64,000 nucleotides of DNA from JANJUO01 sp942492935 (GTDB lineage: Bacteria > Bacteroidota > Ignavibacteria > Kapaibacteriales > UBA2268): assembly GCA_942492935.1 (NCBI GenBank), contig OW818654.1, positions 2,666,001 through 2,730,000 of the forward strand. The letters are read 5' to 3'. Below, one piece after another: positions 45,260-53,299 of the stretch (its first letter is position 1; every line of letters starts with the position of its first letter). Made by a program: the position numbers and the translations under genes. The notes beneath the pieces were generated by a model. That model was not told where the DNA came from. It saw only the letters and a program-made list of their open reading frames with translations, and searched no databases.

Positions 45260-46852
45260 TCAATTCGGCAAACTAAACCAAAATGTACTTCCTTTTCCAA
45301 CTTCGCTTTCTACCCAAATTTTACCTCCCATCTTTTCAACAAATTCCTTGCAAAGAATTAGTCCAAGTCCAGTACCTCTTTCATTGTCAGTGCCTAATGC
45401 TGTTGTATTCTGGTCAATGCGGAAAATTTTCGACATAGTATCTTCAGTCATTCCAATTCCAGAATCTTTAACGTAAATTGATACTTCTGAATAGTTTTTC
45501 GATGACTTGATGTCATCGGATAACTTAACAATAAGACAGCCAATTTCAATCAATCCACCTTTTGGAGTAAATTTAATGGCGTTTGAAATTAAATTTCTGA
45601 TAACTGTATTCATTAATTTTGGGTCAGTTTCCAAAATAAGTTCTTCACTTATATGATTAATAATTTGAATACTTTTGTTATTCGCTGAGAGTTGTAATAA
45701 ATGCAAAATAGAATCGACCAAATATTTAAATTGGAATTGTTCTGGTTCAAAAACAATCTTATCACGTTGTGAACGGGACCATTCAAGAAGGTTTTCTAAT
45801 AATTCATAAATATGTTCTGCTGATTCTTTAAGCACTCTTAAAAAGTCAATTCTTTCCTCTTCACTAAAGTTATCATAATCTTCATGCAACATTTTAGTAA
45901 TTTGTTTATAATTACCAATTGGATTTCTTAAATCATGAGCAATAATTGAAAAAAATTTATCTTTTGTGGAATTTAGCTCTTTTAATTTTGCCTCACTTTT
46001 AATCAAATTAAATTCAAATTCTTTCCTTTTGTCTATATTTCTTGAAACTCCTATTACTTCAATTTCTCCAAAATTATTATATTGATATCTTGTTAAAACT
46101 TCAATCCAAATAATGCTACCATCTTTTTTATATTGTTGTAATTCTTCAAAGTTATAAACAATGTCATTTGGATTTTGTATGAATAGAGGAGTTCTGATTT
46201 TCATTTTTTCAATTACAATTTTTGCAGATTCAGGAGTTAATCCAGCAACTGGACTTTCATTTAAAGCTTCATCAACTGTCATACCTCTTAATTGAAAAAT
46301 TGATGGACTTATGTATGTAAATTTTCCAGAATTTAAATTTAAAATCCATATTACGTCTGAAATATTCTGAATAATAAATCTGTATCTTGCTTCGGCTTCA
46401 AGTCTCTTTTTAGCTTCTATCTCAGCTTGATTTTTTAATTCACGGTAACTGTTAATCCTATCAATGAGATTAGTTTGATTTTCAATTGCAATAAGTGTAT
46501 AATATTTATCTTCATTATTAGATGGTAACGACATTAAAGTAGCTGAATGGGTTTGATATTCTGATTGTGAAATTTTGAATTTAAAAAAATACTTATGCAG
46601 TAATGCAGAAAATACGGTTGGTGGCATACCTTTAAACATCATATCAATACGGGTTTTGTATGAATGTGAATTTAAGTAAGGATACAACTCAAATAGGTTC
46701 TTTCCAAGAATTTCATTTCTCTTGATACCACTCCAACCTTCTAAACATTTATTCCAAAATACAATTGAATAGTCCTTCTTTATAATACAAATACCAATAG
46801 GTACATAATCATAATGAAAAAAACTTTCCTCAGATGTAATTGTATTTTTCAT
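45260..46852 (-). CDS. PAS-PAS sensor histidine kinase
   Basis: 530 residues, soluble. PAS 1 (about 10-125: YVPIGICIIKKDYSIVFWNK), a coiled coil, PAS 2 (about 150-270: FIIQNISDVIWILNLNSGKF), HisKA with H in SIIAHDLRNPIGNYKQI, and HATPase with LISNAIKFTPKGGLIEIG, DSGIGMTEDT and GTGLGLILCKEF. The end is almost identical to the kinases at 38509 and 42373. At the same loop that carries PSEG repeats in those proteins, this one has KLSDDIKSSKNYSE, part of it encoded by a different palindrome (45500-45518). The start is on the last base of the CheC-like gene stop, so translation is coupled. Confidence 0.93.
   Translation of the reverse strand: MKNTITSEESFFHYDYVPIGICIIKKDYSIVFWNKCLEGWSGIKRNEILGKNLFELYPYLNSHSYKTRIDMMFKGMPPTVFSALLHKYFFKFKISQSEYQTHSATLMSLPSNNEDKYYTLIAIENQTNLIDRINSYRELKNQAEIEAKKRLEAEARYRFIIQNISDVIWILNLNSGKFTYISPSIFQLRGMTVDEALNESPVAGLTPESAKIVIEKMKIRTPLFIQNPNDIVYNFEELQQYKKDGSIIWIEVLTRYQYNNFGEIEVIGVSRNIDKRKEFEFNLIKSEAKLKELNSTKDKFFSIIAHDLRNPIGNYKQITKMLHEDYDNFSEEERIDFLRVLKESAEHIYELLENLLEWSRSQRDKIVFEPEQFQFKYLVDSILHLLQLSANNKSIQIINHISEELILETDPKLMNTVIRNLISNAIKFTPKGGLIEIGCLIVKLSDDIKSSKNYSEVSIYVKDSGIGMTEDTMSKIFRIDQNTTALGTDNERGTGLGLILCKEFVEKMGGKIWVESEVGKGSTFWFSLPN
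45500..45518. repeat. Palindrome inside the third kinase ATPase loop
   Basis: CGATGAC-TTGAT-GTCATCG is a perfect 7-bp inverted repeat in coding sequence, at the loop position equivalent to the palindromes in the two sister kinases, but of unrelated sequence. Confidence 0.7.
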
Positions 46853-47475
46853 TAAATACCTGCATAATGTTGCTGGAAATGCTCATCAATCATTTTAATA
46901 AATTGTTTAAAAGAAGCTATATTCAAAAATATTACAGTATTACCAGATATTTCAAATTCATCAATTGTAAAAATTGTTTGTCCTAATAGTACAACATTAT
47001 CAATATAAGAGTCAATTTTATTAAAAAAATCAATCTTATAATTTTCGAAAAACTCAGGTATGTGAAAATCAAACTCATGCTTAAAAGTATTACTAAAAAC
47101 TGACATAACCGCATTTAATAATATATTTCCTATTTCAATTAAAGCACCAGATTTCATTTCGTCAATTTCGTTACTTTCCAAAATATCCCGAGTAAATAAT
47201 TGTACTAATTTATTAGCATTATCTTGTGTGAATACTAATTGAGATAGACCAGAAAAATCGTTCTGAAAGCCCATATTTACTGCCGCTAATAATGGTGAAC
47301 CCAAATGTTCCATCTCAATCATTAAATTATCTGGTTCAATAATTTTAACTTCGGGTACAGTCAAATGAATTTCTACGTTTAGAATTGAACTTAATAAATT
47401 AGTAGATTCATTTACACCCACATTAAACAATTCTCTTATAAAATCAATTTGTATTTCATTAACTCTAACTTCCAT
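46852..47475 (-). CDS. CheC-like CheY-P phosphatase
   Basis: 207 residues with two CheC-type half-sites. The first is IDFIRELFN with D-x3-E-x2-N, followed exactly 22 residues later by P (VPEVKI), the full D/S-x3-E-x2-N-x22-P active-site pattern. The second, GALIEIGN, has E-x2-N-x22-P but G at the acidic/serine position. CheC-family enzymes dephosphorylate CheY-like receivers. The gene lies between a CheY-like receiver gene (1 base upstream) and a kinase gene (overlapping), so the three likely form a phosphorelay with a built-in off switch. Confidence 0.85.
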   Translation of the reverse strand: MEVRVNEIQIDFIRELFNVGVNESTNLLSSILNVEIHLTVPEVKIIEPDNLMIEMEHLGSPLLAAVNMGFQNDFSGLSQLVFTQDNANKLVQLFTRDILESNEIDEMKSGALIEIGNILLNAVMSVFSNTFKHEFDFHIPEFFENYKIDFFNKIDSYIDNVVLLGQTIFTIDEFEISGNTVIFLNIASFKQFIKMIDEHFQQHYAGI

Positions 47476-47476
47476 T

Positions 47477-47862
47477 TTATTTTCCTTCTGTGTTTAAAGT
47501 TTTGTCGATAAGGGATAAGAAATCTTCTTTATTGGCAGCTTTTTTCAGCATACCAGAAATACCAAGTTCATGAAATTTTGCAATTGTTGATTCTTGCTGA
47601 TTGGCTGAAACAACAATTACTGGTGTGTTGTCCCCTCTGTTTCGTATAATTTTGAGTACTACCAAACCATTAAGACCTGGCATATTGTAGTCTAATATAA
47701 TTATATCAAATTTTTCATTCTTAAGCAAATCAACTGCCTCTTGACCAGTAACTGCTTCCGAAATATCAAATTTTCTTTCTTCAATAATTTTTTTAATAGC
47801 CATTCTTGCTATAATAGAATCGTCAACAATTAGTATTCTTTTTCCCTATATTCAATATCCAT
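47477..47862 (-). CDS. CheY-like receiver protein, frameshift near the start
   Basis: An in-frame reading from ATG 47805-region gives 108 residues that start after the first acidic site (MAIKKIIEERKFDISEAVTG; D in IIILDYNMPGLNG; K in LKKAAN for the usual K-P). Upstream, the same frame continues without ATG as RILIVDDSIIAR, holding the missing D-D pair. An ATG at 47862 starts MDIEYREK in another frame, and the two join perfectly if one A is added to the A5 run at 47839-47843. The joined protein has about 128 residues, the normal CheY length. It is either a frameshift mutation, transcriptional slippage or a sequencing error. Functional only if the shift is corrected. Confidence 0.85.
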
Positions 47863-48166
47863 TTCAATATAATTCATTTTTCAAACAATTCACTTACAAA
47901 AATAATAAATAAATATTATATTTTTACAAATTAATAATATAAGTGAAATTATGATTAAATAAAAGCTTTTTAATCAATTGATTTTTTCATTAGATTAAAT
48001 AAATCAAACGAATTTAATGCTGTTATACTAATTTGCGTTAAAAGATAGTAAATACTATACTTGAAAATCTGGTTAGGGATTATCAAGGGATTTTTATCTT
48101 TGAACGCAACTTAGTTTTAAATCAATTTGTTAATGATAATTAAATAAAATTTGGCTATTCAATTTT
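47863..48166. repeat. Intergenic region with a small inverted-repeat element
   Basis: TTGCGTTAAAAGATAGT (48033) and TTTATCTTTGAACGCAA (to 48109) form 17-bp imperfect inverted ends of a 77-bp unit. It encloses CTTGAAAATCTGGTTAGGG and ATTAT, a copy of the AATCCC/GGGATT family. No gene is seen in the remaining AT-rich DNA. Confidence 0.6.
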
Positions 48167-49492
48167 TTATTTCAATTCATTCTCATTGATTGATTTTTCC
48201 CAGATTAAATTGCCATTAAAATCAATAATTTTAAGTATCATTACTCTATTTTTTCTTTTGCCAGAAAATTCAACCAATCCAAAATTTCTTTTATTGAAAT
48301 AAGTACCTTCTACTCGCAAAGTATTATTATCGGGAGGTCCTCCATAATTGCCTGAAGTAAATGCTGATGCAGTAAAATCATACAATGGATAAGCATTTTC
48401 TCTATCCAATTTTGATAATTCAGAAATATGCCTGTCACCTGAAAAAAATACAACACCTTCAAATTTTTCTTTAGTTATCAAATCAATAATTCTTTGTCTT
48501 TCATCAGGATATGTAGAGTAATTTTCATAAAGTGCAAGTGGATTCAAGAATTGCCCACCTAATACAATAATTTTAAATGGAGCTTTACTATACGCTAAAT
48601 TATCTAAAAGCCATTGAATTTGCTCATTGCCTAATTGCGTTTTCTCATCAGTTTTTCGATGATTTGGAGTTCGATAATATCTATTATCTAACAAAAAGAA
48701 ATCTACATCACCCCAAGAAAACATTGATGTTGTTCCGGGTTTTCCATTGATGCCAAATGAAGGATTTCCCCAAAATAGTTTAAATGCCTCAAGTGTTTGT
48801 TCTTTATTAAAATACCCTCTATCGCTATCGTTCGGTCCAAAATCATGGTCATCCCAAATTGCATAATGAGCTGTTGAAGCAAGTAAGGGCTGCATTTCAG
48901 GTAATGACCTAACATGACTGTATCTATAGAAAATACCTGTTTTAGTATTTGCATCTGACTCACGTAAGTAAATATTATCACCGCCCCAAATCATAACATC
49001 TGGCTGGTATTTTTGTATAGTTTTGAAAATATGATATTCACCACCATATCCTTTGCCAGGGCGGTCGTGTGTAGTATCATTTATGAAACAACCACTCCCA
49101 AAGGCGACTTTAAAATTTGGAGGGTCCTTGCGATACTGCCAAAATTGTTGTGTTTGAAACTCAAGCAAATAATCGAATTCAATTTTGTTATCGTTAATAT
49201 AAAGTGAATAATTATATTTTTTGTCATGAACAACAGAATCAGCAATACATTTTGCAGTAAATGCTTCGCTTTTTTTTGTGAGAATTGAATTAGTCTTATA
49301 CTTTCTGTTGGGTGATTCTTTATCCCAATATTCAAAATGTACGATTGCTTCACTATTTGTTTGAACCCAAAGCAAGCACTCACGATAATCACAATAACCA
49401 ACCATAGGTCCTGATTGAAGAAATTTCTTTTGAGAATATGCAAAACTACTTATAATAGCCAGTAGAATTAAAATAATAATAAAATTTTTCAT
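48167..49492 (-). CDS. PhoD-like alkaline phosphatase / phosphodiesterase
   Basis: 441 residues. Signal peptide (about 1-20), an N-terminal Ig-like PhoD_N domain (GPMVGYCDYRECLLWVQTNS), then the metallophosphatase core: FGSGCF, DVMIWGGDNIYLRE, AIWDDHDFGPNDSD, IIVLGGQFL and FFSGDRHISEL, which supply the Fe/Ca-binding D, N and H residues of the PhoD family. It would release phosphate from phosphoesters outside the cytoplasm, probably in the periplasm or after export. PhoD relatives are often Pho-regulated, which fits the pst locus and the porin here. Monocistronic on the minus strand. Confidence 0.9.
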   Translation of the reverse strand: MKNFIIILILLAIISSFAYSQKKFLQSGPMVGYCDYRECLLWVQTNSEAIVHFEYWDKESPNRKYKTNSILTKKSEAFTAKCIADSVVHDKKYNYSLYINDNKIEFDYLLEFQTQQFWQYRKDPPNFKVAFGSGCFINDTTHDRPGKGYGGEYHIFKTIQKYQPDVMIWGGDNIYLRESDANTKTGIFYRYSHVRSLPEMQPLLASTAHYAIWDDHDFGPNDSDRGYFNKEQTLEAFKLFWGNPSFGINGKPGTTSMFSWGDVDFFLLDNRYYRTPNHRKTDEKTQLGNEQIQWLLDNLAYSKAPFKIIVLGGQFLNPLALYENYSTYPDERQRIIDLITKEKFEGVVFFSGDRHISELSKLDRENAYPLYDFTASAFTSGNYGGPPDNNTLRVEGTYFNKRNFGLVEFSGKRKNRVMILKIIDFNGNLIWEKSINENELK

Positions 49493-50109
49493 TTTGATGT
49501 TGTTGTATCTTTAAAAAAAATAAAATTACCAATTTTTTTTCTAACTACCAAGTGTAATAGAAAAATTAGATGATTGCTATAAATATTGAGAAGATGAGAA
49601 TTTAAATGAAATTGCGGTTTACTCGAAGGTTGTCATTCTGAACTTGTTTCAGAATCCATTTCTAACTAAGTTGTTGAAATATATATAAATTGCTCACAAT
49701 CTTCAAAAATGAAAACAACTAAAAAAGACCTTTTGAGACAGCCCCTTGATTACTGAAACTACAAAACGTGGCTAAAGCCAAGTGAAAATTATTAAATTTA
49801 TACTTTATCAAAAGACTGTTATGATTGTATTATAAATAAGAATTATTTCCTTGCCGTAGGTGTTGAATGTGTATTAAACAACATTCAATCCCTCTGGGAT
49901 TGTTGGACTTACGCCAGTTACTTCCCCTTCGGTCATTGAGCTTGTCGTAATGGGGAAGGTTAGGTTGGGGTTTACAAAAATATAATCCCTAACGGGATTT
50001 TCAAGAAATTTCTTTTTTGTTATTTTTTCAACTTGTTCCAAATATACTGTTATTCATTTAAATAACATAGCAAATAGAAAATTTCTATGCGACTAAGTAG
50101 GTACGAAAG
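49493..50109. repeat. Repeat-dense intergenic region
   Basis: This 617-bp region has no gene. It holds a decayed copy (49629-49746, TTGTCATTCTGAACTTG to TTTTGAGACAGCCCC) of the hairpin family seen between pstS and pstC, in inverse orientation. It also carries CCGTAGGTGTTGAATGTGTA (from 49855), an AATCCC/GGGATT unit (49981-50005), and a stretch (49993-50078) about 85 percent identical by eye to 28629-28712. Confidence 0.72.
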
Positions 50110-51141
50110 TTAAAATGCAAATAATAATGATATATGATGTGAAATCCTATTTTCTGAAATATGGTCTTGCGAAATTGTATAATCTATATTCAAATTAAAT
50201 GGCAAATTTGGTATTTCAGGTCTAATAGAAACTCCCCCACCCCAGTAGTTCATTGGAAAAAATTGTGGTTCACCAAGATTATCTCCATACAATGAAATTC
50301 CACCACGAAATACTATCATCTCATGAGCAGCAGCTTCAACGCCAAAAACAAAGTCAGGTGAGCGTTGGAATTGTGTTAATACAGCATCTAATCCAATCAA
50401 TACATACCTTGTAGGAGGGATAGATACATCTTCTATTTCACCTGTAACAGTAGAACGTGTTTCATAAGCAATTTCATTTAAGCCAAATTCCATTGCAACT
50501 CCAGCTCTAACTTGATAAGGTACATCTTCCCTATCTTTACTCAAATTATTCCAAAAAACCATTCCAGATATATTTTGAACTGCAATACCAACGGAAAATA
50601 AGCCCATAATATCTAACTTTGTTCCCACATCAAGAGCAAATCCATTAGAAAATGTTGGTGTGCCATTCAAAGAATTTGTGAAATATTTCAAAGTAGCACC
50701 CATACTCATAAAATCAATTCTATAAGATGCTGCACCATAAATTGCATATTGAATATCAGAAACTTCTCCAAGTGGTCTTCCTTTGATATCCCTCGCTTGA
50801 AAAGTACCTGAATTCAAACCGTTAATGCCAATTCCTACTCCAAAATCTTCATAAATTTGTTGTCCCCAAGCTATTGATGACTGTGTTCTACCGAATCCGA
50901 GTAATGAAACAGTACTTGTTAACATAGGTTGGTCTGTCAGAAATCCAACACCTGCTGGATTATAAAAAACAGCACTTGGGTCATTGACAATTGCAGTAAA
51001 TGCTCCTGCCATAGCTGTTGGTCGTGCACCAATATTTCTGAATAAATATGACTCGGCATATCCTCCGCCTGATTGCTGAGAGAATAGTTGCTCAGAATAA
51101 CCAAATAATACTAACAAAAACAATAATTTATTAAATTTCAT
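50110..51141 (-). CDS. PorV/PorQ-family outer-membrane barrel protein
   Basis: 343 residues from ATG 51141, chosen because it gives a clean signal peptide (MKFNKLLFLLVLFGYSEQLF, SQQ); a longer frame to 51210 adds 23 non-signal residues. The family hallmark is NIGARPTAMAGAFTAIVNDP, followed by SAVFYNPAGVGFL. Beta strands follow to a C-terminal ISLLFAF with terminal F. PorV binds T9SS C-terminal domains and shuttles cargo to the attachment complex; PorQ is a relative. It is the last gene of the flhF operon region, right after a minimal CTD protein. Confidence 0.88.
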   Translation of the reverse strand: MKFNKLLFLLVLFGYSEQLFSQQSGGGYAESYLFRNIGARPTAMAGAFTAIVNDPSAVFYNPAGVGFLTDQPMLTSTVSLLGFGRTQSSIAWGQQIYEDFGVGIGINGLNSGTFQARDIKGRPLGEVSDIQYAIYGAASYRIDFMSMGATLKYFTNSLNGTPTFSNGFALDVGTKLDIMGLFSVGIAVQNISGMVFWNNLSKDREDVPYQVRAGVAMEFGLNEIAYETRSTVTGEIEDVSIPPTRYVLIGLDAVLTQFQRSPDFVFGVEAAAHEMIVFRGGISLYGDNLGEPQFFPMNYWGGGVSIRPEIPNLPFNLNIDYTISQDHISENRISHHISLLFAF

Positions 51142-51212
51142 ATTAATAAATAAGTTAATAATTTGATTATTATTGATAATCAGAAATTTATTCTGGCTAA
51201 TATTGTACATAA

Positions 51213-51662
51213 CTACCTCGATACAACAAACTTTTCAGCATCTCTATAATTTTTTCCTTCCAAAATACAAATATAAATACCATTTGGAAGTAAAGAACCG
51301 TCGAAAGTATATTCGCTGTCGCGTGGCAATGCTTTATTTTGATGAATTAACAAAACTTCCTTTCCAAGCATATTATAAACGCTTAATTTGATTTCTTCAT
51401 CATAATTAGCTAAATTCAGTTTAACATAATATTGATTACCCTTAAACCAAATTGATTCTATCCTGCCTAATGTAGAATCAGCATTAACAGCGACAATCTT
51501 TTCAGAGAACAATCCTTCACTAAAATATGAATCAATTTTTATGCCATTAAAATGCTTATCTGGAAACTCTGTTAATTTATTAATTTTTGAAATATTTGCA
51601 AATGTTATATTTGCAGTAAATAAAATAATAATTAAAATAATATATATTATCTTTTCTTTCAT
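51213..51662 (-). CDS. Minimal T9SS C-terminal-domain protein
   Basis: 149 residues: signal peptide (about 1-23), about 40 residues of linker, then a T9SS type-A-like sorting domain occupying the rest (IKLSVYNMLGKEVLLIHQNK, GSLLPNGIYICILEGKN, AEKFVVSR). There is almost no cargo region. The start overlaps the stop of the upstream TPR gene by 4 bases, and the PorV-like gene follows. A CTD-only product next to its probable receptor may act as adaptor, regulator or surface subunit. This function is inference. Confidence 0.75.
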   Translation of the reverse strand: MKEKIIYIILIIILFTANITFANISKINKLTEFPDKHFNGIKIDSYFSEGLFSEKIVAVNADSTLGRIESIWFKGNQYYVKLNLANYDEEIKLSVYNMLGKEVLLIHQNKALPRDSEYTFDGSLLPNGIYICILEGKNYRDAEKFVVSR

Positions 51663-53293
51663 TTTGTATCATCTTTTTTGTTTAATGAGAATTTTTCTGC
51701 AAGTTTCTTTATACTACTACTGTCTGATTTGATTTTTTCCAAATTCTTTCGGGTTTCCAAACTACTTTTTTCTACACCAAGTTGTTTTGCTACTTTGGTT
51801 AAACTATTGTCATCTTTTGGAATATCTTTTTCATCAAGAGTAGCCAGACTTTTTGACCGAATCCTTTGTTGTTCTTCTGCAAGGTGCATAGATAATTCTA
51901 CTCTTGCTGTAACGGGTGCAGTCTTTTTTTCTAAATCTTGTTTGATTTTTTCAGATAGTGGCTTTGTTGGGAATTTTTCCTTAACTGTTGAAAGGAAATT
52001 TTCCACCTCTTTTCTTGTTTTGTTGTCAATTTTGGGTTTTGTCTTAACATCTCTTTCAAACTCAACTTCGTCATTTGTTGAATTTGGTTTTTGTTGAACT
52101 TGCTGTTTTGCGGGCTGTACTGGATTTTTTTTAGCAAATAATTCCTGTTTCTTATAAGCTTCAGCAAATCTATTTGCCTTAGGTTTTGCAGTATTAGGAT
52201 TTGCAGCTTGCATATTCGCTTTCATATTTTCTTGTTTGATTGTATTCAACATCTCAATTCTTTGATTTCTCCATTTGAGGTAGAAATAAAGAACTAAAAT
52301 CAAAATTGTAACAACAAATCCAATGACGTAATTAAACCACCAAGGCAAAATTCCATTATTTGCATTTTGATTATCAACTTTTGTTGAATCACCAATTATA
52401 TTTTTAAATTTATTATTCAATTCACTTTTTTCAGTTACGCTATCCTGTTTAACAGTATCTGCAAGTTTCATTGACAATTCTTTGAGATGCTCAATTGGCT
52501 CAGAAAAAAGTGAATCTTTTTCAATCAATTGAGCTATTTCAATCGGAGTGAATGTAGGTAAACCAGTAAGTTGTTTGAATTTTTCATTGTAATGGTCTGT
52601 CCAAACTTTATCGTTTTTCATTGAATAAATCTGTGATAAAGCAGCATATATGTCAGGCAAGTCAATTTTAGCTTTTTCTGCAAATAATAAATTTTCACGA
52701 GCTGAATTTAATTTCCCCATCTTGAGTAAAAGCAAACCAAGATAAGCAGCCGCTTCTGAATTACCTTGAATTACAGAATTTGTAAGGTCATTTTTAGCTG
52801 GATTTAGAATTTTCTCTTCATAAGATAATAATCCAGTTCTAAATAGGTCTTCAGCAGGAGTAAGTGTTTCCCAATTAAATACTTCTACAATAAGAGATTT
52901 TGTATATGGCAATGCTATTGCAGTGTAACCTCTTTTCTCTTTTAATAACAAATCAATTTGCAAATTATTATTTGAAGTTTTGCTATAAATATCGGAAATA
53001 ATACCTGAACTTGTTATATTTCGAGCAGAATCCACAATTGAAGTATTACTTACTGAAATAGTAACCCTTTTCTTGTCAGATGATAATTCAGTCGAATAGA
53101 TGAATGGGAAATTATTAAAGTAAATTACAGCTCGGTTTAATGGATTAATAACAATTTTGGTAGCTAAATTTTGACCAAACAAATAAGAATTGCCAGAGAT
53201 AATCAATACAAATAAACAAAACACAAAAACTACAGTTCCTTTGTTAAGAACTGCATCAAATAGTTTATTATGTTCTATAAATTTCTTAAACAT
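51659..53293 (-). CDS. AMIN-like / TPR single-pass membrane protein
   Basis: 544 residues. A signal/anchor helix (about 17-38), then an AMIN-like beta domain (about 45-145: KRVTISVSNTSIVDSARNIT, YTAIALPYTKSLIVEVFNW). Three TPR-like helical pairs (about 150-265), a membrane helix (about 324-343: FNYVIGFVVTILILVLYFYL) and a long charged cytoplasmic tail follow (about 350-544, rich in K, E and Q). AMIN domains bind cell wall or localise envelope machines. Position in a motility-regulator operon suggests a scaffold for an envelope apparatus; this is inference. The stop overlaps the CTD protein start. Confidence 0.75.
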   Translation of the reverse strand: MFKKFIEHNKLFDAVLNKGTVVFVFCLFVLIISGNSYLFGQNLATKIVINPLNRAVIYFNNFPFIYSTELSSDKKRVTISVSNTSIVDSARNITSSGIISDIYSKTSNNNLQIDLLLKEKRGYTAIALPYTKSLIVEVFNWETLTPAEDLFRTGLLSYEEKILNPAKNDLTNSVIQGNSEAAAYLGLLLLKMGKLNSARENLLFAEKAKIDLPDIYAALSQIYSMKNDKVWTDHYNEKFKQLTGLPTFTPIEIAQLIEKDSLFSEPIEHLKELSMKLADTVKQDSVTEKSELNNKFKNIIGDSTKVDNQNANNGILPWWFNYVIGFVVTILILVLYFYLKWRNQRIEMLNTIKQENMKANMQAANPNTAKPKANRFAEAYKKQELFAKKNPVQPAKQQVQQKPNSTNDEVEFERDVKTKPKIDNKTRKEVENFLSTVKEKFPTKPLSEKIKQDLEKKTAPVTARVELSMHLAEEQQRIRSKSLATLDEKDIPKDDNSLTKVAKQLGVEKSSLETRKNLEKIKSDSSSIKKLAEKFSLNKKDDTK

Positions 53294-53299
53294 AAAAAA

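Noticed and set aside
51678..52097. 139-codon plus-strand frame
   Set aside because: Antisense shadow of the AMIN/TPR protein gene.
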